Source: Eggerthella sp.
GTDB taxonomy: Bacteria > Actinomycetota > Coriobacteriia > Coriobacteriales > Eggerthellaceae
Direction: 5' to 3'
NCBI GenBank assembly: GCA_030540085.1
Contig: JAUNWY010000001.1
Span: 213,480 to 277,479, forward strand
DNA length: 64,000 nucleotides
Under the pieces are notes generated by a model. That model saw only the letters and a list, made by a program, of their open reading frames with translations, was not told the origin of the DNA and did no database searches. Position 1 is the stretch's first letter, and each line of letters opens with the position of its first letter. Position numbers and translations under genes: made by a program. Positions 18,347 to 27,713 of this stretch are shown here, one piece after another.

Positions 18347-20073
18347 GCGTTGATTGCCTCCTTGAACGCCTTAACCAAGGCACGAATAGACACTGCGGAG
18401 TTGTCAGGCAAATGCACCTGGACGCAGCGGCGGCCACGGTCGGAAAGAATTGCAAAGTCGCCCGAAGCCTGAGCCTTTGCAAGTTCGCCCAAACTCTGTG
18501 CGCGGGGGTCTTCAATGGCGATATCCTTCGGCTCTTCTGCCGAGATAATCAGGAACACCCCTTCGTTCGGACCGCCCTTATGGAGCTGACCGGTGGAATG
18601 CAGGTAGCGCGGACCGATTTCCAAGCACGACGCCGCACCCAAGCGGTCGGCAACCGAGTGGCGGATTTCTTCCAACGCTTCACGGCGACCTTCGCCCGTG
18701 AAGGGGAGGAACGCATTCAAGCTGAAGTAATCGCCGGGCTCAATGCTGCCGAACAGAGCGCGCAATGCGGAAACGAGCGATTCGTCTGCAACGGATTCGC
18801 GAAGAGCTTCGGACACATGCACCTCAACGTCTCCGATAGGAATGCCGGCAAGGCCCTTTTCCACGAATTCGGGATCGCGGGCGCCATTGGCAAGAATGCT
18901 GAGCACTTCCTTCTTGGCAACCGCCACGTCGGGCTGGTCGAAGGGGCACACCTTCATAAGGTAGCCAACCATGGCAATAGCATACTCCCACATAACGAAG
19001 TGAGCCGCCACTTCCTCCACGTTCAGAACTTTGAAGCTCATACGCGGAATGGCGGGATCGATGAACTCGAGCGCATGGCTGAAGTTCTGACGATCGTCCC
19101 ACAAATCGGTTTTGGTGTTGTAGGTGATAACCGTGCGGTCGTGCGGATCTTCGCGCAGAACCAGCGAGTCAACCTCGATGTTGGGCAGGATGCCGAAGCC
19201 GTTCTTGCCCAAGCTTTCGGCTACGAGCTGCTCAATCCACAAACCAAGTACGCGGCCGCGCTTTGGCGTGAAGAACGAAAACTTGTCGCGCCCGTTCTTA
19301 TAGTTGTCGAACAGGAACGCCGCCAAATTCGATGCGGGGTTGTCCAGGTCGTCAGTAGAGCACAGCTCCTCGGCGTTGCGTGCGCTTTCCATAACCTTTT
19401 TGATGTCGATGCCCACCAAAGCGGCAGGAACCAAACCGAAAACGGAAAGCGCAGAGTAGCGCCCGCCAACCGTAGGCTCGCCAGAGAATACCTTAGCCCA
19501 GCCTTCTTCCTTGGCACGCGCCTCAAGCTCAGAGCCAGGATCGGTGATGGCGATCAGGTGGGAAGGAATTTCCTCTTCCGGCAAGCTTTCCGCCAAAATG
19601 GTGCGAACCGCTTTCATAACCAAGGTGGGCTCGATGGTGCCACCCGACTTGGAAGACTGGATGATAAGCGTGGTTTTGGGGTCGCATTCGGCCAAGATGG
19701 TACGAACACGCACCGCCGATACCGAATCGAGCGTCTTAAACGTAATAAGCGACGAATCAGGCTTGTTGTACTTGGTAAGCGTCATCGGAGCCTGGGTAGA
19801 ACCACCCTGGCCGATGAGGATAACCGTCTTCAAGCCGCGAGAAATCATCTCGTCGGCAAAATCCTGGATCTCGTCGATAGGGCACGGTGGCTCGCTGGCC
19901 AGCGTTGCCCATCCCATATATTCAGTGGCACATTGCTGCGCTTCTTCGGAAAAGCCATAAAGAGAGCTGTCCTTGCATCTAACTCGACTAGCAACCTTGC
20001 CGTCGACCAGAGCCTGGAGCGAGGGAGGGTAGATCCCCTGAATGGCAAAATCGATCATTTGTCCTTCTTTCAT
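18343..20073 (-). CDS. pgi: glucose-6-phosphate isomerase
   Basis: Interconverts glucose-6-phosphate and fructose-6-phosphate. The 576-residue product has SIS-type sugar-phosphate sites (GQGGSTQAPMTL, IIQSSKSGGTIEPT, ITDPGSELEARA) and GRYSALSVFGLVPA. It resembles the isomerase part of the transaldolase/isomerase-type proteins more than the short E. coli enzyme. Two starts are possible: ATG 20073 with GAGGG about 5 nt upstream (chosen) and ATG 20058 (MIDFAIQG) with GAAGGA very close. It overlaps hypF by four bases, an unexpected coupling of glycolysis and hydrogenase maturation. Confidence 0.88.
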   Translation of the reverse strand: MKEGQMIDFAIQGIYPPSLQALVDGKVASRVRCKDSSLYGFSEEAQQCATEYMGWATLASEPPCPIDEIQDFADEMISRGLKTVILIGQGGSTQAPMTLTKYNKPDSSLITFKTLDSVSAVRVRTILAECDPKTTLIIQSSKSGGTIEPTLVMKAVRTILAESLPEEEIPSHLIAITDPGSELEARAKEEGWAKVFSGEPTVGGRYSALSVFGLVPAALVGIDIKKVMESARNAEELCSTDDLDNPASNLAAFLFDNYKNGRDKFSFFTPKRGRVLGLWIEQLVAESLGKNGFGILPNIEVDSLVLREDPHDRTVITYNTKTDLWDDRQNFSHALEFIDPAIPRMSFKVLNVEEVAAHFVMWEYAIAMVGYLMKVCPFDQPDVAVAKKEVLSILANGARDPEFVEKGLAGIPIGDVEVHVSEALRESVADESLVSALRALFGSIEPGDYFSLNAFLPFTGEGRREALEEIRHSVADRLGAASCLEIGPRYLHSTGQLHKGGPNEGVFLIISAEEPKDIAIEDPRAQSLGELAKAQASGDFAILSDRGRRCVQVHLPDNSAVSIRALVKAFKEAINA

Positions 20074-20268
20074 AGGTCCCTCGATTTTACCAAATGGCAA
20101 TACGTATGACACCTTTACCCTGTCGCTGTATATAAAATGCCATTTAAGCGATCTTATTGCCGCTGGTCAGATGAATGCGCCTAAAAGAAAAACCCAACAG
20201 CGGCACATGCTACGATCCAAGCAAACGTAGCGCTTAGCGCAATCCCGTTCAGGGCAGGAGGAACAGGC

Positions 20269-21036
20269 ATGTCCATCACGTACGATTTCTCAGGGAAAAC
20301 AGTTGTCGTCACTGGCTCGGCGCGCGGCATCGGGCGACGCATTGCAGAACGATTCTACGAAGCAGGTGCCAACGTTGCCTTGTGCAGCATTTCACCAAAC
20401 GGCAAAGAAGAACTGATGCAGGAAATCGCTGGCGATGATCGTAGTCGCATCATGGCAAAGCCCGTCGACGTGACGCAGGTCGAGCAGATCAAGACATTCT
20501 TCGAAGCGGTAGTGGAAAAGTTCGGTTCGTTCGACGTCCTGGTGAACAACGCAGGAATCTTTACGAGCGAGACCATCGAAACCGTTACTGAAGCCGATTG
20601 GGAACACGTAATGGACACGAACCTGAAGTCGACGATCTTCGCCAGCCAGTGGTTTACGCGCCACAACCAGGAACACGGCACAGGCGGCAGCATCGTGAAC
20701 ATCGCTTCGGTTTCCAGCGTTACCTATATCCCACACAACTTGCTGTACAACATCAGCAAGGCGGGCGTGGTCGCGCTTACCAAAACGCTCGCACGCGGCC
20801 TGGGTCCTTCCAACATCCGCGTGAATGCCGTGGCCCCTGGCAGCATTCCCACTGACTTGAATGCAGCACTGTACGCCGATAAGCAACGCGAGATTGATTT
20901 GTGCAAAAAGATCCCGCTCGGCCGCCGCGGCACCAAAGACGATATTGCCAACTACGTGCTGTTCCTGGCAGCTGATGAATCCTCGTACCTGACAGGACAG
21001 GTTATATTCGCCGAAGGGGGCTGGTTGTTGGCTTAG
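20269..21036 (+). CDS. SDR-family oxidoreductase (FabG-like)
   Basis: An NAD(P)-dependent dehydrogenase of 255 residues with the Rossmann motif TGSARGIGRR, the structural NNAG, a catalytic Ser within NIASVSSV and YNISK (Tyr/Lys pair), then the PG motif VAPGSIPTDL. Length and motifs fit 3-oxoacyl-ACP reductase or another classical SDR. The substrate cannot be read. AGGAGGA lies about 6 nt upstream of the ATG. It is divergent from pgi and isolated on the plus strand. Confidence 0.85.
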   Translation: MSITYDFSGKTVVVTGSARGIGRRIAERFYEAGANVALCSISPNGKEELMQEIAGDDRSRIMAKPVDVTQVEQIKTFFEAVVEKFGSFDVLVNNAGIFTSETIETVTEADWEHVMDTNLKSTIFASQWFTRHNQEHGTGGSIVNIASVSSVTYIPHNLLYNISKAGVVALTKTLARGLGPSNIRVNAVAPGSIPTDLNAALYADKQREIDLCKKIPLGRRGTKDDIANYVLFLAADESSYLTGQVIFAEGGWLLA

Positions 21037-21116
21037 GTCGTCGCCTTCGGGCGAGGCTCCACGGTGCGCATTAAGTTCTCTTTTAGAAGCGTCTTACCGC
21101 AATCGCGTTTACGGCG

Positions 21117-21147
21117 AAAAAAAAAGACCCGCCATAGGCGGGTCTTT
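21117..21147 (-). terminator. terminator of tRNA-Phe
   Basis: An 11-bp perfect stem (AAAGACCCGCC, 21123-21133, with its complement 21137-21147) and 3-nt loop. On the minus strand it is followed by nine T residues. It may also stop plus-strand transcripts from the SDR gene. Confidence 0.85.
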
Positions 21148-21153
21148 GAATTG

Positions 21154-21229
21154 TGGTGGTCGGGGCGGGACTTGAACCCGCGACACGCGGATTTTCAATC
21201 CGCTGCTCTACCAGCTGAGCTACCCAACC
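21154..21229 (-). tRNA. tRNA-Phe (GAA)
   Basis: A 76-nt cloverleaf on the minus strand. The acceptor stem is GGTTGGG with one G-U pair, the anticodon stem GCGGA/TCCGC encloses loop TTGAAAA (anticodon GAA), the T arm contains GGTTCAA, and the CCA end is encoded. Confidence 0.96.
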
Positions 21230-21412
21230 GAAAGCATCACATCTGACGCGAGTTGTTATATTACCGATAGGTCTTCTGTACGTCAAGCCTTTTATGCAAC
21301 AAATATTTCAAGCTTTGATCAAGGCCCGCAACAACCCGTAGATGGATTTCCAGATCATTCCGTTTTCCCTGATAAACACGGGTAGAAGATAATAGCTTCC
21401 GCGAAAGCGGGT

Positions 21413-21441
21413 AAAAAAGAGGCACCCACAATAGGTGCCTC
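21413..21441 (-). terminator. terminator of purD
   Basis: Stem GAGGCACC/GGTGCCTC (21419-21441) with a 7-nt loop. On the minus strand it is followed by CTTTTTTA. It is 17 nt past the purD stop. Confidence 0.8.
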
Positions 21442-21457
21442 GATTCGTTAAAACAAC

Positions 21458-22750
21458 TTATTCCCAAGCGGAGCGGCCCTGCAGTGCACGGCGACCGATA
21501 TCGGAACGGTACTGAACGCCCTCGAATTTGATAAGCTCACATGCCTCATAAGCACGGTTTCGAGCCTCTTCGAACGTATCGCCCAGAGCAACTACGTTCA
21601 AAACGCGACCACCAGCGGTAATGAGCTCGCCGTCGGGGTTCAATGCCGTACCAGCATGGAAAACGATAACCCCGTCGAGCTCTTGAGCCTCTTCCACACC
21701 AAGGATAACCTTGCCCTTTTCGTAGGACCCTGGGTAGCCTTCACTTGCCAGAACAACGCTCACTGCCCATTTATCGGACCAGGAAAGAACGATATCCTCG
21801 GGACGACCTTCTGCAACAGCAAGCATGATGTTTACCAGGTCGCCTTCAAGGCGAGGCAGTACCACCTGGGTTTCAGGATCGCCAAAGCGCGCATTGAACT
21901 CCAGCACCTTCGGGCCTTCGGGTGTAAGCATGAACCCGCCATACAGGCAGCCGCGATAGTCGTTTTCGAACGGTTCCTTTGCCGTAGCGGCAGCCGATTG
22001 CTCCATGATGGAAACCATGGTTGCCATTTCTTCTTCGGTAACAATAGGCACCGGGGAATATACACCCATGCCACCCGTATTGGGGCCAAGGTCGCCATCG
22101 TAGGCACGCTTATGGTCTTGCGCAGGAGCCATGCAGAATGCCTTGCCGTTGGAAACAAAAGCCAAAAGCGAGCACTCGGGGCCAGTCAGCATTTCCTCCA
22201 CAACAACAGTCTGACCTGCGTCGCCGAAGCTGCCATCAAAGCAAGCCTCAACAGCATCGAGCGCCATATCAAGCGTTTCGGCAACCACAACGCCCTTGCC
22301 TGCAGCAAGGCCGTCAGCCTTAACAACCAATGGAGCGCCTAGCTCTTCGCAGTATGCACGAGCCGAAGCAGCGTCGGTAAAGCTCTGGTAGCGTGCCGTA
22401 GGAATACCGTTTGCATCCATGAAGCGCTTGGAATAGGTCTTGGAACCTTCCAGCTGAGCGCCTTGCGCATCAGGGCCGAACACGGGAATGCCCGCTTCGC
22501 GAAGAACATCGGCAACACCAGCCACGAGGGGAGCCTCAGGGCCGATTACCACCAATTCGATGTTGTGAGCCTGGGCAAATGCGAGTACCGCCTGAGCGTC
22601 TTCAGCATTGAGATCCTTAACGTTGCGAGCAATGTTTGCCGTGCCGCCATTACCGGGAGCCACGTACAGCTCGGTGCAACGAGGCGATTTCGCAAGCGCC
22701 CACGAAATAGCATGCTCACGGCCACCGCCGCCAAGAACCAGAATGTTCAT
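21458..22750 (-). CDS. purD: phosphoribosylamine-glycine ligase (GAR synthetase)
   Basis: The ATP-grasp enzyme for the second step of de novo purine synthesis, joining glycine to phosphoribosylamine. The 430 residues begin MNILVLGGGGREHAISWALA and contain IGPEAPLVAG, the ATP-grasp VVKADGLAAGKGVVV, EEMLTGPECSLL and the GARS signature RFGDPETQVVLPRL. Normal length. AAAGG lies about 8 nt upstream of the ATG. A terminator separates it from purA upstream, so it is likely independently transcribed. Confidence 0.96.
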   Translation of the reverse strand: MNILVLGGGGREHAISWALAKSPRCTELYVAPGNGGTANIARNVKDLNAEDAQAVLAFAQAHNIELVVIGPEAPLVAGVADVLREAGIPVFGPDAQGAQLEGSKTYSKRFMDANGIPTARYQSFTDAASARAYCEELGAPLVVKADGLAAGKGVVVAETLDMALDAVEACFDGSFGDAGQTVVVEEMLTGPECSLLAFVSNGKAFCMAPAQDHKRAYDGDLGPNTGGMGVYSPVPIVTEEEMATMVSIMEQSAAATAKEPFENDYRGCLYGGFMLTPEGPKVLEFNARFGDPETQVVLPRLEGDLVNIMLAVAEGRPEDIVLSWSDKWAVSVVLASEGYPGSYEKGKVILGVEEAQELDGVIVFHAGTALNPDGELITAGGRVLNVVALGDTFEEARNRAYEACELIKFEGVQYRSDIGRRALQGRSAWE

Positions 22751-22777
22751 GGTTCAAACCTTTCTTGTTTGATGCCA

Positions 22778-22815
22778 AAAAGCACCCCCGCGGGTTATTT
22801 CGCGAAGGTGCTTTG
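22778..22815 (-). terminator. terminator of purA
   Basis: Outer stem AAAGCACC/GGTGCTTT with an inner CGCG/CGCG pair (22780-22815). On the minus strand it runs into TTTTTGG. It lies between purA and purD. Confidence 0.75.
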
Positions 22816-22848
22816 CTTGTTTTGCTTTACTGGGTGAAGCCCATATTG

Positions 22849-24144
22849 TTAGCGGCTCTCCCAGCCATTGAAGATAGTCTGGTTGCGATCGGGACCAACA
22901 GCGATGATGGAAGCCTTTACGCCAGAAACCTCTTCAAGGTACTTAACGTAGCTCTGCGCATTTGCGGGCAGGTCTTCGAACTTCTTGCAATCGGAGATAT
23001 CGACGCCCTCCCAACCAGGAAACTCTTCGTAGATAGGCGTTACGTTCTTCGGATAGATAACCGAATGCTGCATGGGGAAGTAGTCGTAACGTTGACCGTC
23101 TGCCTCATAAGCAACGCAAACCTTGATGCGGGGAACGCAGGAAAGAACGTCGAGCTTGGTAAGAGCCATGTCGGTCATGGAGTTAACTTCTACCGCATAG
23201 CGAGCCTGAACCGCGTCGAACCAACCGCAACGGCGCTTACGACCGGTGGTTACACCGTATTCGCCACCCGTCTTGCACAGAAGCTCGCCGGTTTCGTCGT
23301 GAAGCTCTGTGGGGAACGGACCGGAGCCAACACGCGTGATGTAGGCCTTAGCAATGCCCAAAACCTTGCCGATCGCCTTCGGGCCCACGCCAGAACCAGT
23401 GGGTGCACCGCCAGCGCAGCAAGAAGAAGAGGTTACGAACGGGTAAGTACCGTGGTCAACGTCGAGCATGGTGCCCTGAGCGCCTTCGAACAGCACGTTC
23501 TTGCCAGCACGAAGCTCTGCATTCAGCAGCTGCGTGGTTTCGGCCATATGCTCGCGCATTACGTCAGCGTAGGGGAGATACATCTCGCAGATCTGATCAA
23601 CCGTGTAGGGCTCAAGATCGTAGATCTTGGTAAGAACCTGGTTCTTCAAGAACAGGGCCGCTTCAACCTTTTCGCGGAAGATCTTTTCATCGAGCAGATC
23701 CTGAACGCGAATGCCGCAACGAGAAATTTTATCTTCGTAAGCAGGGCCGATACCACGCTTGGTGGTGCCGATCTTGTGCTTGCCCAGATGACGCTCAGAT
23801 GCACCATCGAGATCGATGTGATACGGCATGATGATGTGAGCGTCGCAGGAAATGCGCAGGCGATCGCAGGAGAAACCTTCGCCCTGCAGCATGTTCATCT
23901 CTTCAACGAGAACCTTCGGGTCGATAACGCAACCGTTGCCGATAACAGGCGTGATGTGATCGTACATAACGCCGGAAGGAATCAGGTGAAGCGCCAGCTT
24001 GGTATCGCCGTGGATAACCGTGTGGCCTGCGTTGTTTCCGCCCTGATAACGAACAACGTAATCGTAGTCGCTCGCAATAAGGTCAGTGATCTTGCCTTTG
24101 CCCTCGTCGCCCCACTGAGCGCCAAGGAGAACCGTGCTTGGCAT
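22849..24144 (-). CDS. purA: adenylosuccinate synthetase
   Basis: GTP-dependent conversion of IMP and aspartate to adenylosuccinate, the first committed step to AMP. The 431 residues start [20 protein letters not shown], the diagnostic GTP-binding N-terminus, followed by GGNNAGHTV, the [20 protein letters not shown] region and [11 protein letters not shown]. The ATG at 24144 has AAAGGA about 7 nt upstream and gives the family start. A longer frame upstream is not credible. Its position downstream of dnaB echoes the dnaB-purA order seen in several Gram-positive lineages. Confidence 0.97.
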   Translation of the reverse strand: MPSTVLLGAQWGDEGKGKITDLIASDYDYVVRYQGGNNAGHTVIHGDTKLALHLIPSGVMYDHITPVIGNGCVIDPKVLVEEMNMLQGEGFSCDRLRISCDAHIIMPYHIDLDGASERHLGKHKIGTTKRGIGPAYEDKISRCGIRVQDLLDEKIFREKVEAALFLKNQVLTKIYDLEPYTVDQICEMYLPYADVMREHMAETTQLLNAELRAGKNVLFEGAQGTMLDVDHGTYPFVTSSSCCAGGAPTGSGVGPKAIGKVLGIAKAYITRVGSGPFPTELHDETGELLCKTGGEYGVTTGRKRRCGWFDAVQARYAVEVNSMTDMALTKLDVLSCVPRIKVCVAYEADGQRYDYFPMQHSVIYPKNVTPIYEEFPGWEGVDISDCKKFEDLPANAQSYVKYLEEVSGVKASIIAVGPDRNQTIFNGWESR

Positions 24145-24225
24145 GAAAGGTCCTTTCGATGTTTTAATAATTAGCCAGGTACAACGCACCAAAGCGCGCA
24201 ACAAGCCCTAGCAACCAAAATCATA

Positions 24226-26436
24226 CTACAGTTGAATCAATTTGCTTCGCGGATCAACAGTTCCCATCAAGGCTGCAACGTCTGAATGGCATGTAAACAA
24301 AATTACTTGCCGATACTGCGCCAATTCCGCTAAAGCGCGAGCGGCTTGCGCGCGCCGCTCGTCGTCGAAATTGACCAATATGTCGTCGCACAGCACAGGA
24401 AGCCCGCGACCAACATTGGCAGCCGAAAGAAGAAGGGCAATGCGCAGACTCAAATACAACTGCTGACGCGTACCCAGCGAAAGAAGATGGGGCGGGCGCA
24501 CGGTTTTAACCGCGTCAATCACCTCCAGTTCGCCTTGGGCATTCATGCGCACCTGCTGCCAGGCGCCATCGGTCATCTGTGAGAACAGTCGCGAAGCGGT
24601 GCGGTATACCTCAGGTTGGCTTTTACGTTCCCATTCGGCAATTGCCGCCTCGAGGGACCGTTTGGCAATGAACAGAACCGAGAGCCTACGGTACGTTTCC
24701 CGCAGGCGCGCCTCCACCTCTTCGCATTTGAACTTTGCCTCGTCGAAATCGGTTGAGCTACGAGCAGCAGCCAAACGTTCCGACAGCTCCCCATACTGAC
24801 GATCGGTTTCGGCAGCCGTAGCCGCCGTCTTAGCGCGGTCCTGCTCTTTACGCTCAATCGCTTGGGATATCACCTCTACCGATGCGCCATCGTCGAAGCC
24901 TGCCTTGCGGCACAGCTCCACACGTTGATTCTTGCATTCGGCTAATTCCTTGCGAAGACTTGCACACTGAAGGGAACGCGCCTGATGGTTCAGGCTCTCC
25001 GTTGCGCATGAGGTGCGGTAATCATCAAGCTGGTCCAGCAATCGGCGAGCACGGCGAAGAGAACCAGCAGCGGCTTTCAATCCGTTCGCCTCTAAGAAGC
25101 TCACAACTTGGGCATCGAAATCACGGAGAGACCGTTCGCAAGCTTCCACCGTTTTTTTGTCCTGCTGAACCACCCAATTGCGCTTCTTCAGCTCTTCGTC
25201 AAGCTCGTCTTCTCCAGGAATCGGCTTCAACGCCATCGAAATGCCCGCCGCGCCTATTACCAAGGCAAACGCAACCAATGCCACTCCAGCAATCAGGTAA
25301 GAGACACCACCATGATCGGGGGCGCTGTACAAAACGAAAGAACCGCCGAACGCCATAAGCAGCGTTAACGCCAAAGCCAATCCGAGCTTCACTTTGCGCT
25401 GCGAAGCAAACTGATTCTTGCTATCAGCGGCCTTAGCCCGTTCGGCGAAGACTTCGTAATCAGACTGAGAGCGAACAGCATCCATACGTGCGGCATCCAA
25501 AGAATGCTCCAGTTTCGCGCGACGACGCTCAAAATCATCGAGGCTGTCCGCAAGCCGATACCGATCTTCCCTGCTCAAGCCAACCAGCCCGGCAAGCTCG
25601 AGCGGCGGCTCCCCCTCATCCCTGGAAGCTTCATCTTCCAGGCGCAGCGCCTCATGGAGCGATGCGCGCGATTCTTCGATGGAATGATCGATTTCTTCCA
25701 CGCGAGCGCGGAGCGTTTTCAGCCCTTCGATTTCCGCATTAAGTTGCTGCTGCGTTTGTGCAAGCAGGTCTCTCCGCGGACCCCATGAGGCAAGCGTCTT
25801 CTCCTGTGCACGCAGTGCATCAGCCTCTTCACGGCCCCGATGGACCAACTCACGCAGACGAAGCCGCTCTTCCGTTAGGTTAGGCACCGAATTCGGGTTC
25901 TTGGCAGAACGGGAAAGCTCCTGTTTAATGCGCTCATTCACTTCATCAAGCGCATGAGCGGGGGAAGCCCCCGTACCGGAACCAGCAGTAAGCAAATGAG
26001 CTGTTACTTCGTTATGGCGATCAAGGCGCAAAAGCTCATCGCTCGTTAACGCGAAAATAGTGTTGTAGGTTTCCTGATCGATGTCGGCAAGCAATCCTGC
26101 GGGAACGGTTATCCCTTCGCTGTTCTTGGTACGCTTAACCTCGGACACTTCACCAGTCGAGCTATCGCGAAAGAAGAGGCTCCCCACACGTTCCGCCGAT
26201 TCGGGACGATACGGATTACCCTGACCTCTAGAGCTCGGCCAACCGAATAAAACGCCCTTCACCAATTCATTGAGCGTGGTTTTGCCGGCTTCGTTGGGGC
26301 CGTACACCACATTCAGGCCAGGAGAAAACGGGCCCACGATGGTGTTCGAGAACTTCCCGAAACTCGACATCTTCACATGCTCAAGAAACAAGGGGCTGAT
26401 GCGCGTCTCGACACTGATATTTTTCTTTTTACCCAT
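24226..26436 (-). CDS. YhaN-like AAA ATPase (SbcC/Rad50 type)
   Basis: A 736-residue SMC-like ATPase expected to act with the nuclease encoded upstream in DNA end processing or repair. The N-terminal Walker A is YGPNEAGKTTL (about 45-55) preceded by MSSFGKFSN. Long coiled-coil segments flank two adjacent membrane helices (near GLALALTLLMAFGGSFV and LIAGVALVAFALVIGA), a hallmark of the YhaN branch rather than SbcC. The C-terminal half has LSLGTRQQLYLSLRIALLL (signature), LCDDILVNFDDER (Walker B and D-loop) and ILFTCH. Its ATG overlaps the nuclease stop by one base (TAATG), so the pair is translationally coupled. Confidence 0.87.
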   Translation of the reverse strand: MGKKKNISVETRISPLFLEHVKMSSFGKFSNTIVGPFSPGLNVVYGPNEAGKTTLNELVKGVLFGWPSSRGQGNPYRPESAERVGSLFFRDSSTGEVSEVKRTKNSEGITVPAGLLADIDQETYNTIFALTSDELLRLDRHNEVTAHLLTAGSGTGASPAHALDEVNERIKQELSRSAKNPNSVPNLTEERLRLRELVHRGREEADALRAQEKTLASWGPRRDLLAQTQQQLNAEIEGLKTLRARVEEIDHSIEESRASLHEALRLEDEASRDEGEPPLELAGLVGLSREDRYRLADSLDDFERRRAKLEHSLDAARMDAVRSQSDYEVFAERAKAADSKNQFASQRKVKLGLALALTLLMAFGGSFVLYSAPDHGGVSYLIAGVALVAFALVIGAAGISMALKPIPGEDELDEELKKRNWVVQQDKKTVEACERSLRDFDAQVVSFLEANGLKAAAGSLRRARRLLDQLDDYRTSCATESLNHQARSLQCASLRKELAECKNQRVELCRKAGFDDGASVEVISQAIERKEQDRAKTAATAAETDRQYGELSERLAAARSSTDFDEAKFKCEEVEARLRETYRRLSVLFIAKRSLEAAIAEWERKSQPEVYRTASRLFSQMTDGAWQQVRMNAQGELEVIDAVKTVRPPHLLSLGTRQQLYLSLRIALLLSAANVGRGLPVLCDDILVNFDDERRAQAARALAELAQYRQVILFTCHSDVAALMGTVDPRSKLIQL

Positions 26437-27692
26437 TAAGCCTCACGCCCCAACAAATCAAGCACAAGCGTTTCGGCTTCATCGCACAAGGAGGGCATCG
26501 CGCGACCAAGCGTTTTGGGCAAAGGAAGGTCGCGGCTACAGAATTCGTCTTCCATACCCTGAAGCGCTGCCGCATCACCTTTGCGATATTCATCGAGCGC
26601 ACCAAGGTATGCTGCGGGGAACAGCCCTTCGGCACGAAGAGCCTCTTTGTCGAAAGGCGCCGAAGTACGGCCTTGGATATCGTCGATGAAGAAAAACGGG
26701 TACGAGTCGTTCACTGCCTGGCGAAGATCATCAAGCACATGAGCGTCAAGGCGCGAATGGAGGCTTGTCTTGCCGGTAAGAATCACGCGAAATATCATGC
26801 GCTGGCAGCACGCATCGGCATTGGCGGCAAACTGCGCAGAAACGATGCGCTCCTGAACATCAGCAACCGTGGGGCATTCGGACACATCCACCTCCAAACG
26901 ACACCATTCAACCTGTGCCATGGGAAGGAAGTCTGCCTGGACAGGGGATCCCTGCGAAAGCGTAATTTGATACACCCCATGAGGGCCGGTTTCCACCACG
27001 CTCCTGCCCTGAGGGCACCCGGAAAAGGCAATGCGCGGATCTTGAGGTGTGGGCAGCAGGCGCGGCTGATGAACATGACCGCACGCCCAATAATCAACAT
27101 CTCGCGAAAGCAGGGTTTTGGGTTGCACTGGCGAGCGCGTGGGATCGATATCAAGGCCTGTATGCAGAATGCCAACCATAAAAGGCGCCTGAATGCCCAG
27201 TTCACGTTGGGCAGTTTCACGTGAAACCCCTCCAGAAATATCAACGCCGGCAGGCCAAGACTGACTGAAGTATCCGCGTCCGCCAATCAACGCAAGGGGC
27301 TCACCCCCACGTTCATACAACGCAAAACTAGGCTTGCCCGCGCCCAGCAAATGAGCGTTTTCCGGCAAAGAGGAAAAGCCGTTATCCCACGACGTAAAAG
27401 GATCATGATTACCCGTTACAAAGTACACGGGAATACCCGCGTCGTTGAGCCTTTCCAATCCCGATACGAACAAAGAAAAATCGGCATACGAAGGGCGCGA
27501 ATCGTCAAAGATATCGCCCGCAACCACCACAAAATCAACCTGCTTTTCTATAGCAGTGTCAATAATGCGCCGATACGCATCCGGAATGGCCTTCAGCAGC
27601 ACGTCAGCCCATAGGGGAGAACTTGCGCGGAGCCCCTTAAACGGTGCCCCCAAATGCAAGTCGGCTGCGTGTATGAACGTAATCGTGCTCAA
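26436..27692 (-). CDS. YhaO/SbcD-like metallophosphoesterase (DNA exonuclease)
   Basis: A 418-residue calcineurin-like phosphoesterase, predicted nuclease partner of the YhaN-like ATPase. Metal-binding motifs are HAADLHLGAPF, VVAGDIFDD, FVTGNHDP, GILHTG and ACGHVHQPRLL. The start is TTG at 27692 (MSTITFIHAADLH). Only a weak purine-rich ribosome-binding site is present. It lies 21 nt downstream of dnaB. A perfect 14-bp parS core lies inside the gene at 27214-27227 and is read as Val-Ser-Arg-Glu-Thr. Confidence 0.87.
   Translation of the reverse strand: MSTITFIHAADLHLGAPFKGLRASSPLWADVLLKAIPDAYRRIIDTAIEKQVDFVVVAGDIFDDSRPSYADFSLFVSGLERLNDAGIPVYFVTGNHDPFTSWDNGFSSLPENAHLLGAGKPSFALYERGGEPLALIGGRGYFSQSWPAGVDISGGVSRETAQRELGIQAPFMVGILHTGLDIDPTRSPVQPKTLLSRDVDYWACGHVHQPRLLPTPQDPRIAFSGCPQGRSVVETGPHGVYQITLSQGSPVQADFLPMAQVEWCRLEVDVSECPTVADVQERIVSAQFAANADACCQRMIFRVILTGKTSLHSRLDAHVLDDLRQAVNDSYPFFFIDDIQGRTSAPFDKEALRAEGLFPAAYLGALDEYRKGDAAALQGMEDEFCSRDLPLPKTLGRAMPSLCDEAETLVLDLLGREA
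27214..27227. promoter_or_regulatory. parS site inside the YhaO-like gene
   Basis: GTTTCACGTGAAAC, the perfect 14-bp core of the ParB-binding site. It lies about 23 kb from dnaA and is the farthest site on the left of the origin in this window. Flanks are not symmetric. Confidence 0.8.
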
Positions 27693-27713
27693 TCCAGCCT
27701 GCCTCTCGTAAGA

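Noticed and set aside
18265-20109. 614-codon open frame antisense to pgi, and similar long antisense frames opposite purA, purB, typA and gyrB
   Set aside because: They mirror real genes, lack ribosome-binding sites and recognisable domains, and arise from codon bias.
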